The notes below the pieces were generated by a model. It saw only the letters and a program-made list of their open reading frames with translations, did no database searches and had not been told where the DNA came from. 64,000 bases of DNA from Kwoniella dejecticola CBS 10117 (Eukaryota; Basidiomycota; Tremellomycetes; Tremellales; Cryptococcaceae). The position numbers and the translations under genes were made by a program. How positions within the stretch are numbered: the stretch's first letter is position 1; every line of letters begins with the position of its first letter. The stretch is taken from positions 1,550,001-1,614,000 of the forward strand of contig NC_089301.1 of NCBI RefSeq assembly GCF_000512565.2, read 5' to 3'. This document shows, in pieces, positions 1-12,390 of this stretch.

Positions 1-412
1 TCTCGTTTATGTGATCACCATACATTTGTCATGCCCACTATTTGGTATCGATTCTTGTTTCGACTGGGAACTGAGTTGCCCCTCTCTTGATGAGTGCGTC
101 ATGTCTTGTGTTACGCAAGGTGTTTCATCCCATACAACCCATGAGAACTTTCACTTCCTTGCGGTGACTATCGGGCGGACTCCTTTGGGACTTGCTTACA
201 TGGGAGATCCAATTCAATTCCTTCCCACTCTGATCTCTCATTACTAGCCCACGAAGACCTCCTCGTCCCTTCGCATGCCTACGCTGGCGCTTTCATTGCA
301 TACTAGTCTTTCAGTGTGCCATCACATCACACCAATCGTACCTAGACTTTACCCTATGATCCAGCATTCAATTGATTCCACAAAATCGATACCCTATGCT
401 GATCATTGTATA
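1..412. other. upstream region of the PHD-finger gene
   Basis: No gene is supported here. Short open stretches exist but they are pyrimidine-rich and do not look protein-like, which fits promoter or 5' leader sequence. In-frame ATGs at 275 and 356 could extend the next gene upstream. Confidence 0.4.
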
Positions 413-3400
413 ATGATACTATCAGTAGATCCGTATCTTCCTTACACATCATCTTCGGATCCACTATACCCTTTCAGCCATCCTCTATCACCCTCGATGA
501 CAGGTCCGGTCCTTTACGAAACAAGCCTTCATCACCCCCACAAGCACCATCATCATCATCACTCTACAGCCATGCATTCATCCCATTCACATGGCCAGGA
601 GTTATTGACGGATTGGCAACCTTCGTTGAGTAGTTTTGGCAATGGCTTAAGAAGAGAAAAAGATAGGTAAGCTTGCATCTCCCCTTCTTCCTGCGTAAAG
701 GAGAGCACCCAATTGATTGACTTGCGTAAATCTGCAAATATGCTACAGCCTATCAGCAGTCGCATCTCCCACGTACTCACATCTATCAGCAACAGAGTCT
801 CAATCACATTCGCCCGCTGCTCAATCGTCCCCTTATCCTCATGGACAGACAGTAGTCATCAATGGACCGGGTCCATCGTACCATCACCCTTATCCCACCC
901 TATCTGGATCTCATCTTCAGCCTATGCCAGTACAGCCTTCCCCCCGCTTATCACCTTTAGGCCAATCACCAGCTTACTACCCTACACCTCAAGTCGAATA
1001 TGATGTGTTCCAGGCTCCCTCTCAGTCCGTTCCCGCTTCCGAGCAAGTATCGCCTGACCCATATCTCGATCAGGCTACTTTCAGCGCCCAACAATCGACT
1101 AATTATGAAGGCGCTACACCTCTCCTGACTACCACTACACTGAGCCGGACCTACGACTCCACGATACCGTCGTATTATCAGACTTCGACTGACGGAAGGA
1201 GATCGTGGAATCAGGCTACGCCAGATAAATCAGCACCAATAACGAAGCGGAAGAGAGAGAAACAAGCAAGCAAAGAGACCCCTACCAGTGGTAAAGCATT
1301 GAAGACACCGAAGCGGAGTAAAAAGCAGCAGCAGCAGCAAGATGAGAGTAGCGGTGGCAGAGCTTCAAAGCGAGCCAAAATGGAAAGTGCCCCTACACCT
1401 ACTGTGCAATTGCCGACTCCCCCTTCAAGCGGTAAGGAGTCGTCAATCATACATTTGCCCCCGCATGTTCACCTTCCGATCCAATACGAGGAGGTCATGA
1501 CTCCAATCGAGGAGGAGGAAACGGAACAAGTTGATCCCTCTGCCAGGAGAGCCTTAGTCATCACTCGCCATCAAGAGGAAGGAAGGAAGCTTGGATTATT
1601 CGGTATCAGCCAAGGTGACCCTGAAGAACCGATCTCACCGGAGGACGCTCCATCGCCTAGGACCACCACGATTCCGGCTCTGACGACAGACGAGTCAGGT
1701 CTAGCTTCACTGGCGACAAACGAGGTCTTAGAGAGTGAGGTTGCCTGGTTCGAAGATAGAGCTAGAGGTCATCAGTCACCGCCGTCTTCTCCCGATCTCG
1801 TCAATCTTCGTACACCCACAATGAGCCATGATCAGTCGTTACCTGACGAAGAGGATATTTCGCCGGAAGCGCAAGCTCAGAAGATCGCCAAACGACTCGA
1901 AGCCTTTTCTGAGCACACCATCAACGATGAACAGCCGCTAGTATCAACAAGGATCGACTTGTTCGGCCGTGTAGCCGTACGAAAAGCAACTGCTATCAAG
2001 TTCCTAGGTTTGGATCGTTCGACGTCTCTAACGGAAGAAACCAGGGACGAGGACGAGGACGATTGGATGGATAAGCCGATCGCTAGCAGCTCGAATGTGG
2101 TTCTGAGACCCGTATGGCCCGATGAAGAAGCACCATGGGCATTGGCTGGAGGAAGCAAGAAAGAGAAAATCAGAAGGGAAGAATCGGAGAAAGCTACGTT
2201 GCTGAAGAGATATCTCGAAACCTCGAGTGACGATAGCGGATCGGACGAGGAAGGTCTAATGACTATGTATACCACACACGGCAGAGGAAAGGGCAAAAGT
2301 GTCTCTCGACTTGTATCATCGGCTTCAAGCTCGAGCACATCGTCCGATCGGGACTCGCGAAGGCGCGTTGGGTTACCAACGACTGGGATCGAAGCTTCCG
2401 CCTCTGCCCGATCAGCTCTGCTTTTCAGCCTTCGGAACCGAGCTGTACCTGTCATCCCCGCTGGAGTGGTAGCATGCGTGTGCGGAACCAACAACACCAA
2501 TGGCATGGGGTCTATGATATCGTGTGCAGCCTGTAAAACGTGGCACCACATTATATGTTGTGGCATTGAAGACGAATCGAAGATCGGGTCAAACTGGTGG
2601 TGCAACAGCTGTGAAAGCTCTTCAAGGTCGATTGTGCATACCCCTTCAACCCGTAGTGTTGCTCACTCGACACCTCGTGGTCGATACTCTCAACTTGCCG
2701 ATCCACGATCTTCAGCCGTGAAAAGTGACATTGGCCATATCGCCTTGGCTCCATCACCGATGTTCGTCACTTCCGCTCATCATTCAGGTCCAGGTATGGC
2801 CTCCACCAGAACTCCTATCAACAGAGTCGTCAATTCGCCAAAACGACCTGAAAGAGCTAGAATGTTATCGTATGGAAGTGACATGTGGGCTTTCACCGAG
2901 AACGACAACAACAATGCAGGTCCACCTTCTACCCCAGCCCCGATAATGGGCGATCGATATTCTACACCAAGAATAGACGATGCGCCGTTCGATGTCACAT
3001 CAACGCCCTCCCGTCATCTAGATTTCAACTTTGGTCAACCCTCGTTATTCTCCTTGACGCCGTTGGGAGGTCAAGGTAGATCCCGAGTCCCCTCGACGAT
3101 GTTGATCGACGGTACACCCATCAGGGGAATTAGCGTTGCTCGAAATATCTCGTTCTCAGGACCAATCATTGGTTCTGCCCCGCCAGGCGAATCCATAGGA
3201 ACAGCAATCTCTAGATCGGATTTCTTTAGGGATATGAACAAGTCTACCCCTGGTGGACCTCGAGACAGAGGAGGTGCAGGCGATGAAAACTTCCCGCCGG
3301 TCTCACCAAGGTGGCCTGTCGGTCTACTTGGTGCGCACAACCTTAGTCCATCGCCATTCTCGCATGGACATAAGAGGAATCTGAGCGGGAATAAGCTTAG

Positions 3401-3512
3401 TAGTATGAGGAGTAGCTCTAGGACTGGTGCGCCTGGTACGAATACGAATACGAGTACGCCCACGGGATTGATGGGTATTGGATTATTACCTGAAGAGAAG
3501 GATGAGGAATAA
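413..3512 (+). CDS. large PHD-finger protein, probably chromatin-associated
   Basis: Two exons, 413..666 and 749..3512, with a GTAAGC donor and CAG acceptor that keep frame; about 1005 residues. A single C4HC3 PHD zinc finger lies near residues 659-705: CVCG, then CAAC, a WHHIICC block and a closing WWCNSC. Everything else is low-complexity and Ser/Pro/Thr-rich, with a His-rich N-terminus, a basic KRKR-type stretch plus poly-Gln near residue 215 that may act as a nuclear signal, and acidic patches. PHD fingers usually read histone H3 tails, so a chromatin role is inferred. No SET, bromo or JmjC domain is visible, so the complex cannot be named. The start is uncertain: 413, 356 and 275 are in frame, and I chose 413 because the sequence before it looks like leader. 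Confidence 0.75.
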
Positions 3513-4874
3513 GGGTGTTCATCTTCGACTCCATCTCATCGGGTCTGTCTTTCTTTGGGCTTTTGTGTTTCAAGATCTTTCTTTCCTTTCGGTATGAGTA
3601 ACGAGGTCTTTCTAGAGGAAGTAGAGATCACATGGTGTACATACAAGGTCCCGTAAATCAGTAAATCAACCTCAACAACCAACGAGCTCATCAGCGATCA
3701 CTGTAAATTAGAAAATATCTCATCTTATCGCATCTCATGTCATGTAGCGTTGTCTTATACTCGGTACCCGTACGGTATGCTATGTAACATGGTTGGACTG
3801 GTTCAATAGCAGCATCTGATGTTGCACTTACAACGATTCGAGCAAAGTCATTTATTTCTTGGCGCAGGGAATAGTTCACTCTGCACGTGATCTCATACAA
3901 GTGGAGTAGCGCACTTCTGAAAATAACTTGTAGCAGATCTCGGATAAATCGGACAACTTTCCAATCCTTTCATCTCGTCTTGTCGACTTGCTGTTCATTT
4001 GCTCCTCTGATAGACCTCTACTACTGATTTACTCCGTGAATCCAGCATCCTTATCTGCGATGGATATATCGGATGATGCTTCGCGATTACCCCAGAATGG
4101 AACGTGGGGTCTCCCTTCTCTCATGCACGCTGCACGGCATACGACGGACAACGGACGGACGGAAATATCGAAACGAAACTCCAACCGAGGTTTCGAAATT
4201 CGTTAAACGAGGTATACTGACTAGAACAATTTCGAAATGCTTTTTGCTTTTTATAGACATATTTGAAGAGGGCACTGATCGGGACTAAGGAAAACGATAT
4301 AATGACTTGAGGATTTGGGATTGAGAGGAGTTCGCTTGGATGCAGGAAAGTGACACGAATACGAAAATTTGTTCGCTGCTCGGTTTGCCCTGTCAAGCTA
4401 TCTGTTGGAAGGATCCTGAGGAGGAGAGAAGTATTTCGGTAAGAGGAGATAATAATGACAAAATGAATGACTAGTAGGTCTCACTCGTTTCGCCAGACCA
4501 GGTCAAACCAACTCAAGATCAGGTAGATGACTTTTGGAACCTGATCATCTGATCATCTGATGAAACCAATCTCACAATCTCACAGTCTCACAATTGATCT
4601 GACAATCTAACGCAACATCTGGAATTATTCGGCTAAGTGTATCTTACTCTTACTTGTATCGTCCATAAAATAAATCGTGGACAGGCAATACCTTTATAGA
4701 CAAACAACCAACCAATCGAGCAGTATTATCCGTAAGCTATAATTGTCCGATCGAACGTCGACTTGACCTTTCAGCTATCAACCATTAATATAGCAGTACA
4801 GCACTCAAGACCCCAAGAGAGAATATAATACACGTGTGAGGTGCAAAGCACGAATACGTAGGAGTGATAATATA
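3513..4874. other. intergenic: 3' region of PHD gene and promoter of transporter gene
   Basis: About 1.36 kb with no supported gene. Around 4540-4610 there are short imperfect repeats (TGATCATC and AATCTCAC units). The last part should hold the promoter and 5' leader of the amino-acid transporter. Confidence 0.45.
4831..4836. promoter_or_regulatory. CACGTG E-box upstream of the transporter
   Basis: A palindromic CACGTG lies about 40 bp before the transporter ATG. In fungi this core is bound by bHLH factors such as Cbf1. The match is seen in sequence; function is inference, and the site may fall inside the 5' leader. Confidence 0.25.
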
Positions 4875-7216
4875 ATGGGGTTCTTATCATCCTCGAATAA
4901 GAATACATCGGAAATAGTCGAGATGACCACCTCGTCGGCACCACATCATCCGACGAAAACGACGACGAATCACGGATCTGATATCGAGATTGGCCAAGCA
5001 GCAAATGTGCACCAGGCGGATGAGAACGGAGATGAGAATGAAGATCCGAAGAATGAGAACAATGCTAAACAAAATACGGTGGTCGATGCTGTATGGGGAG
5101 AGATCGATCTGAGCGATGGATCTTCGCCGAATTATAGGAATTTGAGCTGGGTGAAAGCTAGTGTGTTGGAAGTGAAAACTCAAATTGGATTAGGTGTTTT
5201 GGGATTGGTAAGTCAAATCAAGTCAACCCAAGTCAACCCAAGTCAAAGACTTCACCTGCACTCGCATTCACATTCACTTTCAAGCCGGCAATAACCCGAA
5301 ATCTTGACACATGATTTCTTTACCGCACTATATGCTGATGTCGGATATCGTTGTGCGTTGATACGATCATGCATAGCCCGCTGCGTTGAATGTCCTGGGC
5401 TTCGTTCCTGGGATATTGTGCATCTTGGCCATAGCGATCATTATCACTTGTGAGTCGACACCAAAACCAGATTTTGTGTACAAGTCAAGGATGCTGATGA
5501 TTTGAATGTATCGCAGGGTCGGATTACGTGGTAGGGACGTTCAAGATGAATCATCCTGAGGTTTACACCGTGGCAGAGTGAGTTCAATGATCTCGCAGTA
5601 TCGGGTAGTCATTGATCCATAAAATGGTCTAGTGTCGGATATATCATGTTCGGACCGTGGGGGAGGGAGATCCTTGGGTTTGCCTATTTGGTGAGTGGAG
5701 TCGAATCACCTCATTTCCGATCATTTAATTTACCTCACTCGCCCTGCACTCAATCACGATGAGGGATGCTCATCAATCAACAATTTCATGGATTGACTGA
5801 CGGCCATTATGCGTACATTCGCAGCTCGAAGTAGTAGCCACCGGCGGGGCATCATTCCTTTCCATCTCCGTAGCTTTCAACGCCATCACGGATCACGCAA
5901 CCTGCTCAGTAGTTTGGGCCATCATCGGTGCCGTTGTCGTTGGGCTACTTTCGTCAATTCAGACTCTGGGCAGGATATCATGGTTGGGATGGGTCGGATT
6001 AGTCTCGATTTTATCAGCTGTGATCACCCTCATGATTGGTCTAGGCACCTCGGGGAGACCTTCCCTTGCACCGGCAGGCAACGACTGGCAAATCGAAACG
6101 CAAGCTATCACCTCACCGACGTTTGTTGAGGCGATTAACGCTGTGTGTATTATCATCTTCGCGTATGCGGGCACACCGAACTTCTTCAATATTGTAGGAG
6201 AAATGAAAAATCCGAGAGATTTCACGAAGAGTGTTTTGGTGGGACAGACGGCCATCACGACTATATATCTTGTGAGTCAAGTCAGCTGCAGCTTTTTACC
6301 TGTTCTTGTCAAAGGCAATGAAGGGGCGAGAAATGGGCAGGCTGATGATCTCTTGACTGTCGCAGGTCGTCGCTGCGGTAGTCTACCATTATGCGGGACA
6401 ATACATCGCTTCGCCTGCGTTGGGAAGTGCGGGAGTCGTCCTGAAAAAGGTGTGCTACGGATTGGCATTGCCTGGTCTGGCAGTTGGAGGAACGCTATTC
6501 ATGCATGTCGCTGCTAAATACAGTAAGTCGTGTGCAACATCCAACTTGTCGACTCCGGTTAGAGACGTGCCGACCGACTTTTGGTTTTGTAGTCTTTGTT
6601 CGTGTTTTGAGAAACTCGAGACATCTCGCTAAGAATACACCGACCCATTATATCGCATGGTAGTAAGTACAAATTTGCCATCGCTCGCAAAGCCCGGCAA
6701 AGCTGATGTCGTTTTCTCAATGATGTCTAGTGGATCTGTCATTCTGGTCTGCGCCGTGGGATTTATCATTGCCGAAGCTATCCCATTTTTCAACGATTTG
6801 CTCTCGTTGATCGGTGCTTTATTGGCTACAGTGATTTGCATGTCAGTCAGCTCAGTTTTTTCTTCGTCCTTGTTCAAGCGCAGGTGTAGACGCGATTCTA
6901 GCTGACTCTGGTATGTCAATTTACACAGTCAAATGGAATCGTTCATGTGGATGTGGGATAACATCAGATCGCCATCAAGGGGCACGACCTCTTGGAATCT
7001 GCTTATGGCTATGAACGTCTTGTTCTTCATTTTGGGCTGGTTCTTGATGATTGCGGGAACGTACGGATCGGTAGTCACCATCAACGATAATTTTAAAAGT
7101 GGTGACGTAGGAAGGTGAGTCTGATGTTTGCCTGATTGATGGGTGCATGATTATGACGCTGATGATGATTGGGTCGCATATGCAGCGCATTCAGCTGTGC
7201 TGATAATAGCTCGTGA
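4875..7216 (+). CDS. AAAP-family amino-acid transporter
   Basis: Ten exons join in frame (4875..5207, 5377..5449, 5517..5577, 5633..5690, 5825..6271, 6366..6522, 6593..6659, 6731..6841, 6929..7114, 7186..7216), giving 507 residues. After a hydrophilic acidic N-terminus of about 85 residues, the sequence enters a NYRNLSWVKASVLEVKTQIG-type first helix and continues through about ten hydrophobic segments. A conserved loop reads YAGTPNFFNIVGEMKNPRDF. This matches fungal neutral amino-acid permeases of the AAAP family (Neurospora Mtr-like), which are proton-coupled importers at the plasma or vacuolar membrane. Substrate cannot be read from sequence. The start at 4875 gives MGFLSSS; an upstream ATG is not in evidence. 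Intron 1 carries a short AAGTCAACCC direct repeat. Confidence 0.88.
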
Positions 7217-8164
7217 GCCGGAGGGACGTTGTCAGGAAAGGAGAGACCGGACGCAACAACGATTCTGCAATGTACATCTGTGCAACCTCATCAAAAGCAT
7301 GCAGCCGTTCAGACACCCCCAATACAAAAGCCACTTGATGCAGACTTCACCGCAATCGCATACTCCTCATGCACCATTCAAATCGAAAAACTTGAATAGC
7401 TGATGAAGTGGATTCCCATGCCGTATTCGGATACTGTAGAAGTGGCGATCAGTGCGGTGGCAGGGTGAAGGGGAATAAAGTTTATTGTCTCATGTGATCG
7501 GAATATAGGTGATATCATGAAACGCTCGGGGCATTTTGCGTGTGTGCTGTGTGCTGTGTGAATTTGATGTTGCTATGGTGGGGGTCGTCGCTTGATCCTC
7601 ATGTTCATCATTTCACGTTTCATCATCTATTCAACCCACACCCACGTAGGCTGATGAACGAACATCTTTCCCTCTTACTCACACGCAGCAACATGGTTGA
7701 TACTGATTACGAGCTATATGATCTGTTCACGAGCAGGATGTTACTGATCATATTTCAGTACGAGTATCGAATGAGAGTGAAAGGCAAGCACAAGATTGAC
7801 ATGGACCAAGTGAAAGATCTAGATTAGACGATCCGAGCATCCCGTTAATCGACGCCCCAACCGCCCGAACGACCAAAGGCACTCACTCACTCCCTCAACG
7901 ACATCACTAAGTCAGGAACTTCGACCGGCATAGATACACCGAGCATATGCTACGAGCTACAATATACCCAAACGTCACATCAAGATCGAGCCCAGCAATG
8001 TTAACAAGCGGCAAAGCTTCAAATATCCCATGATTGACCTCGCAAGGTGAGTTCTGATTCATCCTGTTTATGCGTCTCTGCTTCCGTCATACCAACCACT
8101 TACTTAATCGCATATATGTAGTTACTTCACCTTATGATATCACGTTTCTCTAGACTTCCGCAGG
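7217..8164. other. intergenic: 3' end of transporter gene and promoter of next gene
   Basis: About 950 bp without a supported coding gene. The longest open frame, near 7540-7827, has no recognisable motif and no codon pattern like its neighbours. The distal part holds a probable 5'-leader intron of the following gene. Confidence 0.4.
8047..8121 (+). other. probable 5'-UTR intron
   Basis: A GTGAGT donor at 8047 and a TATGTAG acceptor ending at 8121 bracket 75 nt just before the ATG at 8165. There is no ATG in frame upstream, so this would be a leader intron of the downstream gene. Confidence 0.45.
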
Positions 8165-11100
8165 ATGGTCTCCATGAACCAGCATCCTGTCCGAGCTTTG
8201 TCACCCATCACCGAACTCACCACTCCCACCTCCCTCCGTACGCTCCGACTACCTCTCGACGAAGCAGATTACCATTCTGAGCGGAATCCACACCCCGGTG
8301 AGGAGGATGACGCCAGCGTATATTCTCAGCTCTCAGCAGCAGATACCGTCAGGGCTCCATCAAGACGGCAGGATGATGAAGGGGCCCCGGTCACACCACC
8401 TCGACGACAAAGGACTATATCGTTACCTTCTAGTCCGACTCCTCCACCTAGATCTCCTCGAAGGAATCCACCTCTACCCATGCCAATGCCATACAACGGA
8501 TCCAAGCCTTCTTTGCTCAGGATCCCTTTCCCACGCCATCACACACCAGACAGCACGACCCCTCCTCCAGGTGGTCTCCCTCCTCCCCCTCGATCGATGT
8601 CTCTTAGCAAACCCAAGCTGATCCGAAGAGTCACACCGCCAACAACGCCAACGGCACATCCCGAGAATCGAATGAGCCCAACTGTCGGTCGATCGTCCAA
8701 TATGCTGGAAAGGATGCGAGAACATTCAGACACTTTAAGCAATATAGCAGGAGTAGGAGCAGGGAGATCCCTCGCACAAGAAGCTAAAGATAAGTCTGCT
8801 AGCGTTGACCTTGGCGCTAATGAGGGGGAAGGAGGATCAAGCGCTATGCTGGATAATCGCACTAGGCCTATTGTAAGTTTCATTCACATTTGTAATCTGT
8901 AAAGCTAACATGCTAATGTCAATGCTAACTGTATATCGGATTGATATAGTCTTCTGTCGAATTACCCAATGTTCCCATTCTGAATATCGCTCATCCGAGC
9001 GAAGTGAAGTCTGCATCTCAAGCAAGCAGACCAAACAGCCTGAAAAAGCGGCCGAAGTCATATCATGGTTCCAGACCGAACAGTATCCGCAGCCGACCGA
9101 ACAGCTTCCAAGGCAACTCCTCAAGGGGTCATTCGACTTCCAGCCTCACCACCCCTGCTTTAGGATTAGATCCCGTATCAACGCCAACGGAAGCTCAAGC
9201 GGAGGCTGTCCCGGTCAACATGGTGAGCTTCTGATGAATCGCCTACATTCAGTATGTAGATCCACACCTAAATTAGCTGATCCTCTCCTTCCCTTCCAGA
9301 CGGTAACCGGATCCCCTCTGAAGGACAGCCTTCGGCCCATTCTCGTGTCGCATCAATCTGAATCGTCTTTAGCAACTCGTTCGAAATCAGTCCGCTCTGT
9401 GTCGCCTAGCAGAAAATCACCCAGACGCCGACGAGTATCATCCATCCTCTCGTCTATTTTCGAAGTGGACCCAGACAAAGATTATGTATCTAGGAAGCTG
9501 TCAAAGGGCAGTAGGAAGACCAGTGGATCGAGAGGATCTTCCAGAGCACCCTCTCCGATCGGTCCCATAGTCGACTCACCCATAGATGGGTCGGAAGGGG
9601 ATCTGGTTGGCCCTATCCAGTCCGCCATCAGGACATCGGGGACCTTCGGCATACGTGATGATGGGTCTGAGGTATCTCACAATCCCAGTAGAAGCAAAGG
9701 TGACTTGAGCTCGCCCAGGCATACATTCGATCGGACCGGAAGCGGAAATGGTTCCGTCATCACGCACTCGGACGGGGTCAAGCGTGTCTTATATGTGGAG
9801 AATATGGTCAACACACCTGAAGAGGAGGATACTCAGCAGCCATACCTCTTCGAGAAACCGAGGGAATCATCGGGCGACAGCGGGAATGCAAGCAATCAAA
9901 GTAAAACGCCTCCTCATTCCAAAGTGACACCTATAGCGATGCTTGGTCTCCTGCCAAATGGTTCCTCTGTGCACCAGAGTCCTCTACTTGCGGCTCAAGC
10001 GAGTCCAGAAACGTTGCCACCCCACATGCAGACGCCCCAACTCCACTCTTTGCCTCTCAATGGCTTTACTCCATCACCCATCGCATCTTCCAGCAGCGAA
10101 CAACATCGATTGTTGTATCGACCAGCATCCGCCACAAACTCTACAGACGTTCAGCATTCTTCGAGCTCACATTTACCTCTTAATGGCATACCTGAAGACA
10201 CGGTTGATACTTCTGTTCAAACTTCTCTGCAATCTTCTCCCGCCAAATCGACTCGGTCTAGACCATTGCCTAGACCACCCTCAGGAGCCGCAAGTCCAGT
10301 GGCAACACCCAGACCGACCTTCATACCACCACTGCCACCGTCCACAGCTCCTGCGACCGATCTACCGCTCCTGATTGCGAGTCATTTGCTCTCAACGCAT
10401 GCAGCTGCATTGATTAGACACTCGACGTCAATGAAAGAAGTGAGCGAGACAATGCATAAGATGGCTAGAGAAAGTCTTGATTGGGGAGGAGTCTTGATGG
10501 GAATGGCTCATCGAGATCAATCCTCGGAAGGTCTGCCACAGCCACCTGGACTATCTGAAGGCGCATATGAGGGCATCCCTTTGCCCCGAGCTACTGCTTT
10601 GGGGCGGGATGTTCGGCATGCTGGATTTCCTAATAATCGAGAATCGTATGATCCACTTCAGCAGGCTTACGATACCCTCACAAGACAGGGCAATTCCCGA
10701 CCTGCTATGCCAGATTTCAATGTGCCTCAGGTCAGGGGTAATGCACATGTTCGCAGGAGAAAAGGAGGGTCACTTCCTGCCGACTTATTGAAAGAGGCTG
10801 AAAGGTTAGGTAAAGAAGGATGGACGAACCTCCACAAGGCTGAAGAAGCATGGAGCGAAGCCATGAGAGGACTCGCAGATGTCCTCAGCAATCAAGCGAT
10901 TGCTGAAACGCAAAATGAACCTCAATCGAGCAACACTTTGACTATACCTCAGGCAGGTATAGCATCGACATTACCTCTTTCAGAGCAAACGGGGTATACT
11001 GTTACTCAGCCGAATCAGCGATACTCAGCAGTGGAGCTTGGCCCGTATCACCCATCTTCGGCGACATCACCGGACGTTCGTCGACATACTTCGATGTCGT

Positions 11101-11846
11101 TTTTACCTGACGAATACGATATGTTGCGATCTCCAATAACACCATCCGCTTCAGCTTCGGCCAGCTCTCAAAGTCACTTCTCCTTCCCTCAAGCGCATGT
11201 ACAACCCCATCAGCCCCCGCATCAGCATTCGCACCCTTTCCAGAATATACCTGATGCTTCACTACAACTACCTCAACCGCCTAGACCGCGTATGGATGAG
11301 TATGTACAGAACGGATCGGAACGCACGATCAGAAGACCGCAATCTGCCCAACTACCTTCAGGGTATTATGAGCATCATCGAAATGTGATACCTACTATAC
11401 CTGCTCCGCTGGCAGCCTCGGTTCCACCGCCCCCGCCACAGCCACAACAAGGGTACACTTCCGAACATACCGGAATATCATCCTCTGATCACGTTCCTCC
11501 GCCATTATCAACTTCCACCGCTTCAGGCAGAACAACGGGAATAGGACTAGGCATAGGTACGGGGGAAGATAGAATGACGCCATCGAGGAGCACGATGAGC
11601 TCTTCGTATTCGCCTACTACCCCTTATGGACAGGATCAAGCCCAAAGTCACATCCAGGGCGGTTCGACGAAAGGCAAGAAATTAGCTAAGAAATATCCAC
11701 CGACTTCGAGCTCGGGCAAAGCTTCCAGGATTTTAGGCTTGGACGAGAAGGTCCCAGGAATTCCAAGTGGAGGAGATAGTAAGAATGGATCGGTCAGAAG
11801 TGAGGGTGGGAAGAGACATTGGTGGAATAGGAAGAACCATGATTAA
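8165..11846 (+). CDS. large low-complexity protein, function unknown
   Basis: Three exons, 8165..8872, 8950..9222 and 9300..11846, join in phase 0 to give 1175 residues. I do not recognise a named domain. The protein is rich in Ser, Pro, Arg and Gln, with polyproline runs and many SP/TP motifs, suggesting a disordered phosphoprotein or scaffold. Two stretches look more ordered: a helical block reading RHSTSMKEVSETMHKMARES, and a region around SLPADLLKEAERLGKEGWTN followed by an AWSEAMRGL segment. The basic C-terminus ends in RHWWNRKNHD, a Trp-containing tail that looks deliberate. No signal peptide or membrane segment is visible. Its 3' end faces the aminotransferase gene. Function is unassigned and it may be restricted to related yeasts. 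Confidence 0.75.
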
Positions 11847-12390
11847 GCTCTGTCGGGGCATGTCTTATGACTGTGCCCGGTTGATAATCCTTGTCAATAT
11901 AATCATAATTGCTACGAGTACACATCATTAATTTTTGATGCTCTTTCATTACCATAAGATTCTATCCATACACTTATTTGTGCTCATCCTGTAGCTGTTG
12001 GAAATGAGGGCGATATCGAACGATGCTCATCAGGTCACTATACCTAGATAGATGTAACATACAGACATAGTAGTGGTATAAGTGTAATTTATAATGTCAC
12101 ATACAATGCATTAATGTCAATCCTGTGCTGAGTCATTTCTCTGAAGGCCATTCTATATTACGCATCTATCCAATTTCTTGCTCTTTAATCGGGGATTTTG
12201 ACACCGTGAAATCACATCATGCGAGTGAACATGTGCGGTGGCGGCGCTCAATTTACGACTGAGTATGTGGGAGAAAGGCCTAATAATCGTTCTATCTTAT
12301 CTAATCCAACCTAGAAGGTACAAATCCATTTTATCAGGACGCTTCAAGGACACTACACTTCGCATATTTCCATTAAGGGTGTACTGCATG
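11847..12390. other. convergent 3' intergenic region
   Basis: About 540 bp between two genes pointing at each other. No gene is seen. The sequence is AT-rich, as expected for 3' UTRs and polyadenylation signals. The last exon of the aminotransferase could extend into it. Confidence 0.4.

Noticed and set aside
1877..2605. Long minus-strand open frame (242 codons) opposite the PHD gene
   Set aside because: It is a shadow of a well-supported plus-strand exon and has no domain of its own.
7540..7827. Possible small gene between the transporter and the unknown 1175-aa protein
   Set aside because: No motif, no introns and a composition like the surrounding non-coding sequence.
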